From NCBI GenBank assembly GCA_021292165.1, contig CM037878.1:16364471-16428470 (forward strand): 64,000 nt of DNA, in the 5' to 3' direction. The notes under the pieces are model-generated. The model was not told the DNA's origin. It saw only the letters and a list, made by a program, of their open reading frames with translations, and searched no databases. Every line of letters starts with the position of its first letter. The stretch's first letter is position 1. This stretch comes from Shinisaurus crocodilurus. Lineage: Eukaryota; Chordata; Lepidosauria; Squamata; Shinisauridae. Of the stretch, positions 51,480 through 61,850 are shown in pieces. The position numbers and the translations under genes were made by a program.

Positions 51480-51809
51480 CACATGCTGAGGGTTACTAAC
51501 AGCAGACTGAAATGTTGCAGGGGAGTGCAGGGGCACCGGCAATTTAGGATCTCAGCAGTGCAGGACGGATTTTCAGAGTGCATCAGTGAGGCTCATGCCG
51601 GAATTAAAAGCAGCCTTTTGTTGCCTCTTTAACTCTTCCATCACCAACATATTATTTTCTGGAGTCTCTGCCCGGGGACCTGCTCACCGAACCCTTCGTT
51701 TACCGATGATACAAATAACAGAGCTCAGATCTGCGGTTCGAATTTAGGCATTAATACCTTGCAATCGCTGTACCAGCTTTAGACAATCGACATCACTGAA
51801 GTTGCAATT

Positions 51810-51810
<1 letters not shown>
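51480..51810. promoter_or_regulatory. Candidate conserved non-coding element
   Basis: Repeat-free; GCCGGAATTAAAAGCAGCC, CCTTTTGTTGCC (SOX-like), CATATTATTTTC, GGCATTAATACC, TTTAGACAATCGACATC. No open frame. Enhancer-like by appearance. Confidence 0.33.

Positions 51811-51843
<33 letters not shown>
51811..51843. repeat. (CA)n microsatellite
   Basis: About 16 CA units. Confidence 0.95.
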
Positions 51844-51847
<4 letters not shown>

Positions 51848-51939
51848 TTGTGTTTTGTTCATTTGTGGTAAGGGCACATGCTTGGTTTGGGGGCACTGTG
51901 CAGTAATTTTGCATCGTTTGTGAAAAAGCAAACTTTTAA

Positions 51940-52047
51940 GGGTGCAAGCCTACGTATGCTTAGACAGAAGGAAAAAAAAAGTTCTACAACTCTCAGCATT
52001 ACCCAGCCAGAACTTTTGTCTGTCTAAACATGCATAGGACTGTGCCC
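51940..52047. mobile_element. Palindromic Harbinger-like MITE (family B), copy 3
   Basis: GGGTGCAAGCCTACGTATGC, TTCTACAACTCTCAGCATTA, CCCAGCCAGAACTTTTGTCT, GCATAGGACTGTGCCC. Exact 3-bp duplication TAA (51937-51939, 52048-52050). The right inner arm is deleted. Confidence 0.85.
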
Positions 52048-52316
52048 TAAATGTCTTTATTCTATAAAATAAAAATAAAATAAAAAAATCAGCTGCCTAT
52101 CTTTCTGCAATTGCATTCAAAGCCACTCCCAGTTCTTATCTTTTTGGGTCTCTTGTCTGGCTGCGGATCCATCCCATCGGCATTGGATTAGTCTGATTCT
52201 TTTGCCAGTGTTACAGGAGGGAGAGAATTTCAACATTTGACTCCATAGGGTGTGCCCTGCAAGGAATCTCAAAATGTGGGGAAGCATTAAAAGAGAAGTG
52301 CTTTTAAAGACACTTA

Positions 52317-52449
52317 GAATGCAATCCTATGCATGTTTAGACAGAAAAAAGTCCTACAGTTCCCGGCATTCCCCAGCCAGCTATGCTGGCTGGGGAATGC
52401 TGGAAGCTGTAGGACTTTTTTCTGTCTAAACATGCATAGGATTGCGTCC
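52317..52449. mobile_element. Palindromic Harbinger-like MITE (family B), copy 4, complete
   Basis: GAATGCAATCCTATGCATGT, TAGACAGAAAAAAGTCCTAC, CATTCCCCAGCCAGC and the mirrored right arm ending GCATAGGATTGCGTCC. TTA at left, TTC at right. CATTCCCC / GGGGAATG is changed in both arms. Confidence 0.88.
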
Positions 52450-52654
52450 TTCATATTGCTGCTTTATCAAAGTGTGGACCATTGAAACCAGGTCATCACA
52501 TGAACAAATGCCTATGATATAAAACAAACTTGCATTTTAAGGAATAAATGCACGGCCGCGAATTTATGAAGTCTGGCCCACGAAAGATCATTTTCATCGT
52601 GTATAGGTCCTAACGTAGCCCAGAGTCACCTTAACTTTTCAGAGAGCCTGAGGC

Positions 52655-52745
52655 TGCAATCCTGCACCCACGTACGTGGGACTAAGCCCCATTGAACTTA
52701 GTGGGACTTACTTCTGAGTAGACAGGTATAGGATTGCGCTGTAGA
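52655..52745. mobile_element. Harbinger-like MITE with a different centre (family C)
   Basis: GGCTGCAATCCTGCACCCAC, CCCCATTGAACTTAGTGGGA, CTTACTTCTGAGTAGACAGG, TATAGGATTGCGC. Confidence 0.65.
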
Positions 52746-52939
52746 TCCCACACTTTTCAGAGGATAAATGTGCCTGTAATGTAACAACAGCTGTTACTCA
52801 ATGAAAGAAATATTAATCAATGAAATAGTACCAGTTTTGCATTGACTGATTAGATCTACATAGCCCGCCGATGTCAGTGCCCCACCTGCATGCAGGACAC
52901 ACACGCCCCCTGTAATGGGAGTTGCAGAAGATGGCGAGG

Positions 52940-53660
52940 AGTGCAGTGTTACACAACAGTCCTGCCTCAATGCTCTGTATTATGCTTTGTATGATACTAT
53001 ACTCTGTATTATGCTCTGTGTGCTTATTTTGCTCTGTAATAGCAAGGCATGACCTTGCTTGAATTGCTAGCATGAGAGTTGGCTGCTAGCCAGGCTGATG
53101 CAATCTCCAGTAATGTGTGACCTGGCTGCTGGCCAGAAGAATGACACTGCACAACAGCACAGGTGCTATCACTTAAGCACGAGATCTGCAGCCCACGAGG
53201 CTTGGTGCTAGAATGGTATTTAAGACTAGCAAATACAGACTGAGGTGTGGTGGTTGGTAGTAGTTAGTTGGTTGTGTGTGTAGTGCTGGAGTGCTGAAGA
53301 ATCAAAAGGAGCAAGGAGGAGCAGAGGAAGCTGTTCAGAGAGCCCTGCTGAAGCCCCAACACTGAAAGCGGATACCCAGGCGGAGAGCTGCTGGAACTAG
53401 CATTCGGGTTGGTTAGAAATAATACAGTGACTGTGTAGCTAAGGGGTGGGATTTCCACCAGGGAACTTAGAGGAAGGCATAGCATTGTTGCATTTCATGC
53501 TCAGCTTTGCAATAAAGATGTTTGGCTTTAACCTCCTGGAGGAGTATTTATTATGGTCTGAAAATCCTTCAAAGAACCTTTGCCAATCCCTTTTGAGGAA
53601 CCTGTGGCAAAACACCGCCACGGTGCTGATGAAGCCATCCCCTGTGTACCTTCAGTGATG
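52940..53660 (+). mobile_element. LTR-like block (solo LTR candidate)
   Basis: TGTTACACAACAG-type start near 52947, GGTATTTAAGAC near 53215 as TATA-like box, long G/A-rich leader, GCAATAAAGATG near 53510 as poly-A signal. The exact end is unclear; CAGTG occurs at both 52944 and 53656. Confidence 0.45.
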
Positions 53661-53765
53661 TAGTGGTGCCGGGGCTCACAGGGACCCAGCACCAACACTT
53701 TTTTATTAGCAGGGACACCGATGTCATCTGCCACCCCCTCGGACTTCCCCCTTCCCTCTGAGCTT

Positions 53766-54271
53766 TGTTGGAGGATATGGTTAAAAGGAGTCAGTCCTAA
53801 ACTGATTAGGACAAAGCAGAGTTTCCTCCTTAAGCGCAGCCTGCTTTATTGAAACTGGTTTCATCCCATGAGTTGCTAAACTCTTGTCTCTTAAGGCTAT
53901 TAAAAGGAATGGAATGTCCACACAAGGTTTAAACTAAAGACATTTATCAGTTCTTACTTACAGATCACTCACATATATGCAGGATGCATATAGACAGATT
54001 AGTTTCATTGTAGAAGATCTCTGGCCGGAAGCCAGCTCTGACTTGTGTCTTCCTTGTTGGGAGAGGGAGAGCAGAGAGCAACCTAACCTCCACAAAGAAG
54101 CAGGAAGTAGATAGAGAGCAGCAGAGCTCCGGCCAGAGAGGCCGAAAGTAGGGAGGAGAGCTTACCAAAGACACGCACTCTGGGATTCCTTAGTTAACCC
54201 ATTCCTCCCACCCTAATCAGTGGTTACATCACTTTGTTGATTTTAAGCAGGCAGTATTACTATTTCCAACA
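53766..54271 (-). mobile_element. Solo LTR
   Basis: On the minus strand it begins TGTTGGAAATAGTAATACTG and ends CATATCCTCCAACA, so it has TG...CA ends within a TGTTGG/CCAACA inverted repeat. A minus-strand AATAAAGC poly-A signal lies near 53842. Flanks AGCTT and AACTT agree at 4 of 5, as for retroviral or Gypsy integration. No internal region on either side, so it is a solo LTR; the family is not named. Confidence 0.75.
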
Positions 54272-54723
54272 AACTTAGCAGCAATCCTCACTGGAGCTGT
54301 GGAGACATGAATTTCCTCAGCAACGATATACTGTTCCCTGTCGTAATGCCAAGTATTTTGGGGTGGCCTGGCCTTGAATGGGCAGTGAAGGCCCATCAGC
54401 TTTATGAAAGACTTGCTCCCGGTGGAGATGAAACTGCTAAAATGGGCTTCTTCGTATGGATCAACACAGCTGCCTGCATTTTTTGGACGCTCTTTGAGCG
54501 CTTGGCTATTGGGGGAGGGGAGCTCTCATGATGAGTGCCTGCACTTCCAAATTGACCACTGCTGCACCACCGGCTACCTCGCATCTCTCTCTGGGAAGGC
54601 TACGAGTCCCACGGTGCCTCTCCCAGTAGCAGCAGCCTTTACTACCTCCCCTCACCGCCTCCCTGCTTGCTGGCTGCATCAGTGAGCATACAGGCAAATA
54701 CTGTCTAGGTTACTGAAATAAAT

Positions 54724-54727
<4 letters not shown>

Positions 54728-54762
<35 letters not shown>

Positions 54763-54785
54763 TAATAATAATTAATAATAAAAAA
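54728..54785. repeat. (AAT)n microsatellite
   Basis: About 16 AAT units, interrupted, at the end of the LINE fragment. Confidence 0.9.
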
Positions 54786-55330
54786 TTATGGTCTATACTG
54801 CCGAAGCTCTCTGGGTGGTTTACAACAACTCATAAAAAATACAATAAAAATACAAACAATGAAAACATCATAAAAACTTCACTACAAATGGAGAGGAGGA
54901 GGATTGTGTAAGCCGCGTTGGGTTCCTTGGAGGAAAAAAGGCGGGGTATAAATAGAATAAATAAATAAATGAAATGAAATGAAATTTAATGAACAAATTT
55001 AAAAACGCCTTAGATTACTAAAAACAATAAAAACTAGATCTATTGAAAAGCTGACATAACTGCCCCTGCCATCATGTGCTATTTAGAGCTGTTAAATGCC
55101 TCAGTGCAGAGGAAAGGCTTGACCTGGCGCCGAAAAGATAGCAGAGTTGGTGCCAGGCAGGCCTCAGTGGGGAGCTTTTTCCACAATTAGGGGGCTACCA
55201 CAGAAAAGGCCCTCCCCCTTGTTGCCACCGACCGAGCCTCCCTCGGAGGTGGCAGTTGGAGGAAGGCCCCAGATGTTGCATATACTGTCCGGGTAGATTG
55301 TGGCTGGGAGAGGCATCCCATCTTATACGT
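54786..55330 (-). mobile_element. L2-like LINE 3' end with nested MIR-like SINE tail
   Basis: CCGAAGCTCTCTGGGTGGTT (LINE tail), A-rich UTR, then 55110-55325 (GACCTGGCGCCGAAAAGATA, GGTGGCAGTTGGAGGAAGG, TGTCCGGGTAGATTGTGGCT) matches the reverse of 17755-17960. A MIR-like tail lies at 54890-54972. Confidence 0.8.
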
Positions 55331-55404
55331 AATAATTATACATTATTCCCCCTGTTTTCCCCTTCCCCCCGACTTCACTTCCCTTTCTCTGTTGTCTCCT
55401 CTGT

Positions 55405-55540
55405 GTCGAATTTTAGATTGTAAGCTCCTTGGAGCAGATACCTGTCCTCATTTTGTACAGAGTAAAATGTCAAGCATGCTGATGATGCTCATTATTAACA
55501 TTATTAAACAACATTATTAAACAACAACAACCCTGGAAGG
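55405..55540 (+). mobile_element. L2-type 3' tail
   Basis: TTAGATTGTAAGCTCCTTGG, AGCAGATACCTGTCCTC and ATTATTAAACAAC repeats. Confidence 0.5.
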
Positions 55541-55647
55541 CTCGGGAACAGATGCAAGGTTGAAGTCAGGCAGAAATCACGATTGGAGGCAACAGTGAAG
55601 AGAAAGCTGGAGAGGCGGAGTTCCTGGACTCTGTAGAGCACCTAGTC

Positions 55648-56065
55648 CAGTGATGGTGAACCTATGGCACGCAGGGACCTCTCTGTGGGCATTTGAGCCA
55701 TTGGTCGCCAGATCGCGAAAAGACCGGCCCCTTCTGCATTCAGCCTCGGGTTTCCATAGTAACTCCTCTCCACTCACTCCTCACTGGCCTCCACAGGCAG
55801 GCACACTCCAACATCTCCACCTCCCCAGAAGCAGACTGCGCAGGCACCCAGCCCTCCTTCTAACTGAACAGACAGCTCAGAAGCACAGCGCGCGCACGCC
55901 CGGATCTTTGCGCGCCCGGTGAAGAGCCATGCCCTGAGACAGAGCGGGGCGCGATTAGCTAGTGCCCCCTCCTCCTTCCTGCCAAATTTAAGGCACTTTG
56001 AAATAAATAAGTTGGTTTTGTGTCGCAGTTTGGGCACTCGGGCTCAAAAAGGTTCGCCATCACTG
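55648..56065. mobile_element. hAT non-autonomous element, complete
   Basis: Ends CAGTGATGGTGAACCTATGG and GGTTCGCCATCACTG. Exact 8-bp duplication ACCTAGTC (55640-55647, 56066-56073). CpG-rich interior with GCGCGCACGCCCGG. A second copy starts at 63681. Confidence 0.93.
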
Positions 56066-56504
56066 ACCTAGTCCATCTCTCTGCTCAGACAGAAGACTGA
56101 AGAGCTAACCCGGAGGCCTGGGCTTTATAGGGTCTTCTGCGCTGGGATTGGCTCTTGGGATCAGCTGGCTGGATACTCAGGCACACTGGTTCTGCAGCCT
56201 TAGAAGGCTTCCTTGAAGCTCAGAGCTTAGTCCAGCAGGCTTGTAGTCGGTGCCGGTGGTGCAGGAAGCTGGAGCTGCACTGGAGCCTGACTGCTTGCAG
56301 CTGTGCTTCCAGACTCACATACCCCAGCGCCTTATACTGCCTGCCAATTAGAGGGGGTTTTCAGCTGATTAAACACCCAATCTTTAACCATTAATCAATT
56401 GGTAAATTAAGTAGGCTTGCAAATTCCTAAAACCTCACTATAGCTGCCTTTTTAAGGAAAGAGAAATACGTGTGAAGTAAGTCGCGTTTAGAAAACAAAA
56501 GCAT

Positions 56505-56695
56505 AAGAACATGAGAAGAGCCCTGCTGGATCAGACCAAGGGGCCATTTGGTCCAGCATTCCGTTCACACGGTGGCCAACCAGCTGCCCATGGGATCCCA
56601 CAAGCAGGACATGAGTGCAACAGCACCCTCCCGCCCATGTTCCCCAGCAACTGCAGTAGATAAGCATACTGCCTCTGATCACTCCCGGTTAGGGT
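56505..56695 (-). mobile_element. CR1/L2-group LINE 3' tail
   Basis: CATAAGAACATGAGAAGAGC, CCTGCTGGATCAGACCAAGG, ACACGGTGGCCAACCAGCTG, GTTCCCCAGCAACTGC. Reverse of 7840-8000. Confidence 0.8.
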
Positions 56696-56728
56696 AGGGA
56701 ATAAATATAATACATACTAAATAATCAT

Positions 56729-56732
56729 CATC

Positions 56733-56773
<41 letters not shown>
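56729..56773. repeat. (GAT)n microsatellite
   Basis: About 14 ATG/GAT units. Confidence 0.95.
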
Positions 56774-57049
56774 AGGATTAATCTCTCATCCTGTTCCAAT
56801 GGTTCCATGTGGGTGACAGTGCATTTTTAAAAGGATTTGATTTTTAAAAATAGCAACAAGAGTTTTAAGCTACCATCCATATAATCAGTAGATCAATCAA
56901 ATAAAGAAATTGCTGATTAATTGGGGAGAAAATAAATTGGTAGGGCCACTAAAGGGCACTTTTCCCTGGAAGCCAAGCCCTCTTAGCTTGGGCATGACTG
57001 TGAGCAGGAGAACACAGAATGAGGGCAATCGTTAGCCAAAGTGGCTAAC

Positions 57050-57412
57050 AGAATCATCATCCTCTTCTCCATTTTATCCTCACAACAACCCTGTAAGGTA
57101 GGTTAGGCTGAAAGTCCGTGACTGGCCCAAAGTCACCCAGACACCCACTGAGCTTCATGGTCAAGTGGGGACTAGAACTCAGATCTCCCAAGTCCCAGTC
57201 CAACACTCTAACCAGGCCTGTGGCTCACGCTGGCTCAGCTTGTCTGATCGTGGAAAGCTAAGCAGGGTCAAGCCTGGTTATTATCTGGATGGGAGACCCC
57301 TCCTCTAGTTTCCTGAATTGAGCAGGGGGTTGGACTCAATAGCCTTGTAGGCTCCTTCCAACTCTATGATCTATGAAATCTATGAAATCTATAAACCACT
57401 ACACCACACTGG
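57050..57412 (-). mobile_element. MIR-like SINE split by a 5S SINE
   Basis: CTCCATTTTATCCTCACAAC, AACCCTGTAAGGTAGGTTAG, TGACTGGCCCAAAGTCACCC, CCAGTCCAACACTCTAAC, then after the insertion CCACTACACCACACTGGC. Confidence 0.9.
57213..57393 (+). mobile_element. 5S-rRNA-derived SINE
   Basis: CAGGCCTGTGGCTCACGCTG, GGAAAGCTAAGCAGGGTCAA, TTATCTGGATGGGAGACCCC, GCAGGGGGTTGGACTCAATA, CTATGATCTATGAAATCTAT. Confidence 0.93.
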
Positions 57413-57429
57413 CACAATATTAGTTGTTG

Positions 57430-57450
57430 TGGTGGTGGTGGTGGTGGTGG

Positions 57451-57500
<50 letters not shown>
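57430..57500. repeat. (GGT)n(GAT)n microsatellite
   Basis: About 8 GGT units then about 16 GAT units. Confidence 0.95.
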
Positions 57501-59861
57501 ACAGTCTAGATCATTCCCCCCCAAAGGCAAACTTTTTGCAATTTTATTAGCAACCTTGTTACCCCAGTGCACTGTCTCCAGAAGACCAACGGCCTGTCAG
57601 GAGTCATCCAGGATGGTTGAGGTCCAGTACACTCTAGAGAACAGAGCTATTATGTTGGCAACCTTCGATCAGCAGCTCTCAGCACTCCGCATCAGTCAGC
57701 CAGACAAACAAACAAACAGCCCAATCATATGCCCAAGTGCACATGATGGATGCAGATGCGAGGCCATGAAAGGACCCCTTTGCATTCAGAAACACCTGCA
57801 GGAATTCCAGAAGCGCTGGAAATAATGCCTTCCACTCTAATGCATCTGAAAAATCCTGACATAAATGCACACAAAGCGCCCGATCCCAGGAGATGCTGGA
57901 CATCCCGTTGAGGTCAGCTGGGTCCAGGCTTGGCTGTGACAGAACAACTCCTGGAATTTGTGCTATCCCATCCCTGTGGTGAAGGACAGTGGGGGAGCTC
58001 TTCCTGTGGCATTCCCACAATGCTTCACACCTGCTTGGAAACAGAATGAAAAGGATTCTTTGCTAAGCTCTCAGGCTAATCCTCCAACCGCGGCACTGAT
58101 GCAAACCATGTTATAACATCAGCAATACCCCCACCAGAAAGGAAGGAAGAAAACTGGCCATCCCTGTGTCAGGAAGGAAGGAAGGAAGGAAGGAAAGAAA
58201 GAAAGAAAGAAAGAAAGAAAGGAAACTGGCCATCCCTGTGTCGGGAGGGAGGGAATTGGCCAACCCTGCGTCAAGGAGGGAAATTGGCCGTCCCTCTGTC
58301 AGTCATATGTGGGCACTGGTCCCAACTAAAGGCTCAATGCAAGACTGGAGGGCTCCAACAGAAGATGAAATTGACGCAAGGATTCTCCACACTTCCTTTC
58401 TGCAACAGCCCTCACTTTTTAGGCTGAAGTTGACCGCTGGTGTTAGAGCCACTACATGGCAAGCGAGGGGTTGTCTCGGTCATGGACAGTGATGTCGTGA
58501 GCGTAGCACAGCAGTTGTTTCTGGCACCTGCACACCCACATTCCAGTGTGCTTCCAGAGGGACCGGCTCCTAGCACTAACAATCAAAAGGCATTGTGTAG
58601 CTATTCCGTCTGTCTCTCCTTAACAGGTTTTTTTTTTTTTTTCCTGGTAAGGAAAAAGACAGAAGAAGTGGTGAGAAAACAAATGGACAACAACAGCGAT
58701 GTCTGGACACACCTGCCGTAAAATTCTGTGGATGAAGCAGGTTGATTGCACAAGAAAAGCCTCATCTGGAAGCATCTCCAGACACTACAGAGAGCTTCAG
58801 CTATTGGGCGGTATAGAAATCATCATCATCATCATCATCAAAATCACAAGGGTCCTCATAAATGAGAAAAGAATCACCTTATCCCAGCGACAACATAATG
58901 CTGTTTTGAGTGCTGGGGAAATGCAATATCTCAAAAACAGAAGTAATATCTTACCCTGAAGGACGTCAGCCAGTGGTCCGGAAAGGCCCTTGGGGAAAGT
59001 GTTCATGTCATTTGCACCGTTATGGGCCACTAATCAATTGCAGGGCACTATCCTCTCTCTCTCTCTCTGCTATGTCAAAGCAGAGGAAATTTCTATATAA
59101 CAACCCCGGACATAGGCTTTTGTTGTGTCCCGAGTGTCTGCCCAATTTGTATTCTGTATCAGGTTGGTTTCAAAGAAGCAGGGCAAATCCTAATTTCAGT
59201 AGCATGGCAGAATATGCCCCAGGTGTGACCTGAGCAGGGCACAAAATGGGCATTAAAGGCTATGTATTCTAGGAACAAGCAGACTTCAGGACCTGCTTTG
59301 TTTTTTTTACTAGAATCCTGAGGTCCATCACCTGGAGCCAGGAGCAGAAGAGTGGATGGTAGCATATTCTTAGAATTAAACAACAAGGGTGCCTCTGCCC
59401 AACCCAGGAATGTGTTTTCAGTACCAGAACTGAGCTCCCAGTCCTATCACACAAAAATCCTCTCCTGGTTCCCCCCCCCCCAAGCTTTCTTCCATCTCAG
59501 CAGCCTAATTTAGAAAGGGGGAGGGCTTTTGGTTTTTGGCATTGGGAGTCAGAAACCCTTTCTGGTCTACTGGAAATCACCAGAGATCTACCAGTTGGTA
59601 TTGATCTATCTTCTGCCCACCCCGATGTAATATATCGATAGCAAAAATAAAACAAAAAAAAAAATGAATTATGTCATGTTTTCTTTTCAGTTTGGAATGA
59701 TGAGACATGTTTTCACAGTGAAGGGTGAAAACCCAGATATCACCTTTGCTGAAAGGCTTAGTGTGAGCAACACTATACCTTTTTTTAAAATCTACAGCTA
59801 TTCTTAAGTCACCCCAAATTTTGCCAATCACTCTCCACACAGGTACATATAGGCTCTAGAG
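57501..59861. other. Unique DNA with microsatellites
   Basis: Holds (GGAA)n(GAAA)n at 58165-58222, poly-T at 58627-58641, (ATC)n at 58818-58841 and (CT)n at 59052-59068. Peptide frames of 60-113 codons show no domains. 58140-58300 has three GGCCATCCCTGTGTC-type direct repeats. Confidence 0.35.
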
Positions 59862-60003
59862 CAGCGGTGGCCTACAGCTTGTGGCCCTCCAGATGTTTTG
59901 GCCTACAACTCCCATCTGCCCTAGCCAGCATAGATAATGGGGAGGGATCATGGGAGTTGTAGGCCAAAACATCTGGGGGGCCACAAGTTGTAGGCCACCC
60001 CTG
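59862..60003. mobile_element. Palindromic hAT MITE, CAGCGGTGG subfamily
   Basis: CAGCGGTGGCCTACAGCTTG ... TTGGCCTACAACTCCCATC ... ATGGGAGTTGTAGGCCAAAA ... AAGTTGTAGGCCACCCCTG. Flanks CTCTAGAG and GTCTAGAC agree at 6 of 8. Confidence 0.85.
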
Positions 60004-60117
60004 GTCTAGACCTACCTGCATGGAGAGTGCTTGGAGTGAGTTAAGAAAATGTGTAGACTCTAGAGGTAACTCCTTTCTTTCTTTTTTTACTTTAACGTTC
60101 TTTAGCCATCACATATA

Positions 60118-60453
60118 GACTGGGTTCAGACAACATGATAATCCACACTCAGGGGTTGAGTATGGGTCAAGTGAGGGTTGTCGTTGAACCGTAGGTTGTT
60201 GTTGAAACGTGGGTTATCATGTTGTCTGAACCCAGCCGAGATAATAAACCATGGTGAACAACCCACAGTTCACAACCCAACAACAAACCATGGATTCTCT
60301 TCATGGCTTGTTTGTGATTAACAAGCCATGGCATGTTAGCGCAGCTGGGTTCTGACAACACCCATGTTTCAACAACAATCCACGGTTCAATGACAACCCA
60401 CACTCAACCCATACTCAACCCTTGAGTGTGGGTTATCTTGTCTGAACCCAGTC
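60118..60453. mobile_element. GGTTCAGACAACATG inverted-repeat element, copy 3
   Basis: GACTGGGTTCAGACAACATG ... CTTGTCTGAACCCAGTC. The interior holds ACCATGGTGAACAACCCACA, GTTTGTGATTAACAAGCCAT and several TGGGTTGTCATTG-like inverted pairs. Confidence 0.82.
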
Positions 60454-60540
60454 ATAATTTCCTGAACATTTTTTTTTGCTTTTAAGTCATATGGTACCTG
60501 GTCCTAGAACAAAGGAAGGGCCATAGGAAACCTCCTTTTA

Positions 60541-60720
60541 TCAGATCAGACTACATTTGTCCACCTTTCCCACTATCGTATACTGGGACTGAGAGGGTTG
60601 TTCTCAGGCAGTGGTCCACCTTGCTACCTGCTCCTTTTAACTGGAGATGCTGCAGATTGAACCTGTGACTTTCTGCATGCACAGCAGGTACACTAAACTA
60701 GAGTCCTTCCCATAAAGACA
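60541..60720 (-). mobile_element. tRNA-Ala-derived SINE, diverged
   Basis: ATCAGATCAGACTACATTTG, GGCAGTGGTCCACC, CTGGAGATGCTGCAGATTGA, ACCTGTGACTTTCTGCATGC, GTACACTAAACTAGAG. Confidence 0.65.
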
Positions 60721-60839
60721 CAGGCTCGCCTAAGGAAGGGGCTATAAACCCAGACACCTTCCCCAGATGTCAAAATCACAGCCCTGCATTTGCAACATTA
60801 CAGCATCACATCACTTTGCCGCATAGCTTTTCTTCCAGG

Positions 60840-61850
60840 TTCTTTTACAGGAAACGTGGCTTTCCTATAAGATAATGGCTTCCCACTTTGCTGAGAAGCC
60901 CTTTAACACTAGCCAAGGTCAAACATTTCCTAACTCCTTCAATCCCAGCTCGTGTCTTGCCTTTTCTCCCATATCATTTTTACATTTTATTTCGCACACA
61001 TCCGCCTCTTTCGCAAAGGGAACACATGTCTGGCTTTGCAGCCTGCTACGACCGGGGGGGGGGGGGGGTTTAAAGTCGCCCTCCTCATCCTCATCTACCG
61101 CACTTCCTAAATGCAAACCCTGTGGATCTCAGCTGCTCCTGAATATGTCACCCTGCCATCAGCAGAAAACACATACATTCATAAGGCTCTCTTTGCTCGC
61201 TCAGCGCTCACATGATGCTTTGTTTATAGATGGCCTCCACGGAGAAGGCCAAGAGCCGTCCCACCCTCGACTCCGGCAGAGCAGCCAGATTCAGGGCTCC
61301 CCCCACTTTAAACTTTCTGATGTCCCCGAGTGGTGCTTTTCTTTCTCTATTCAGCTTGTGCCTACATTTTGGGTTCCAAACAAAGCTGTTCCCTGGACCT
61401 CGGAACTTCGAGGAGCAGGACGGGGTGGAACCGAGTGCCAGACATTGTCCGTTCCAAAAAGGATGCCGGGGGAGCTGAGCTGTCCAGCAGCAAATTAGAA
61501 ACTTTTGGCTCCGGAAGAATGAGCCGGGTTGTTTGTCCCGGCTCTCTCTGCAGCTGCTTCCCCCCCCTTCTCTTCCTCCCTCCCCTTACCACCCCCCCCC
61601 CATTTTTGGTGGTTTATTACACACAGGCTCTTAATGAATGGGAGCCTCTGTTTTACAGTACACCCCACTTACAGGACTTCTCTGCAGGCCTACCACAGAT
61701 CTGACTCATCAGCAGTGGGGCAGCGCCATCCTAATCCTTCCTAGAAACCGGAGGATAAAAAGGGGTTTGTTGGAGGTCGGCTGGGCCTGCCGGGAGTTCT
61801 GCCTGCAGGGCCTGCTGATGCCACGGCGAGCTGCTCTGCTCGGGACTTTG
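60840..61850. other. Unique block, possible regulatory or exonic DNA
   Basis: Repeat-free. CTAGCCAAGGTCAAAC contains a TCAAGGTCA-like nuclear-receptor half-site. The frame at 60875-61498 (207 codons) is long for unique DNA and starts MASHFAEKPFNTSQ, but it has no recognised domain and includes a glycine run from a G-tract (61056-61069). I cannot support a gene. Confidence 0.35.

Noticed and set aside
58140..58300. CRISPR-like spaced repeats (GGCCATCCCTGTGTC units)
   Set aside because: Only three uneven units around a GGAA/GAAA tract in vertebrate DNA; no leader or cas genes.
60875..61498. 207-codon frame in unique DNA as a protein-coding exon
   Set aside because: No domain, homopolymer glycine and serine runs, and two other frames are also open over parts of it. 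Transcript data would be needed.
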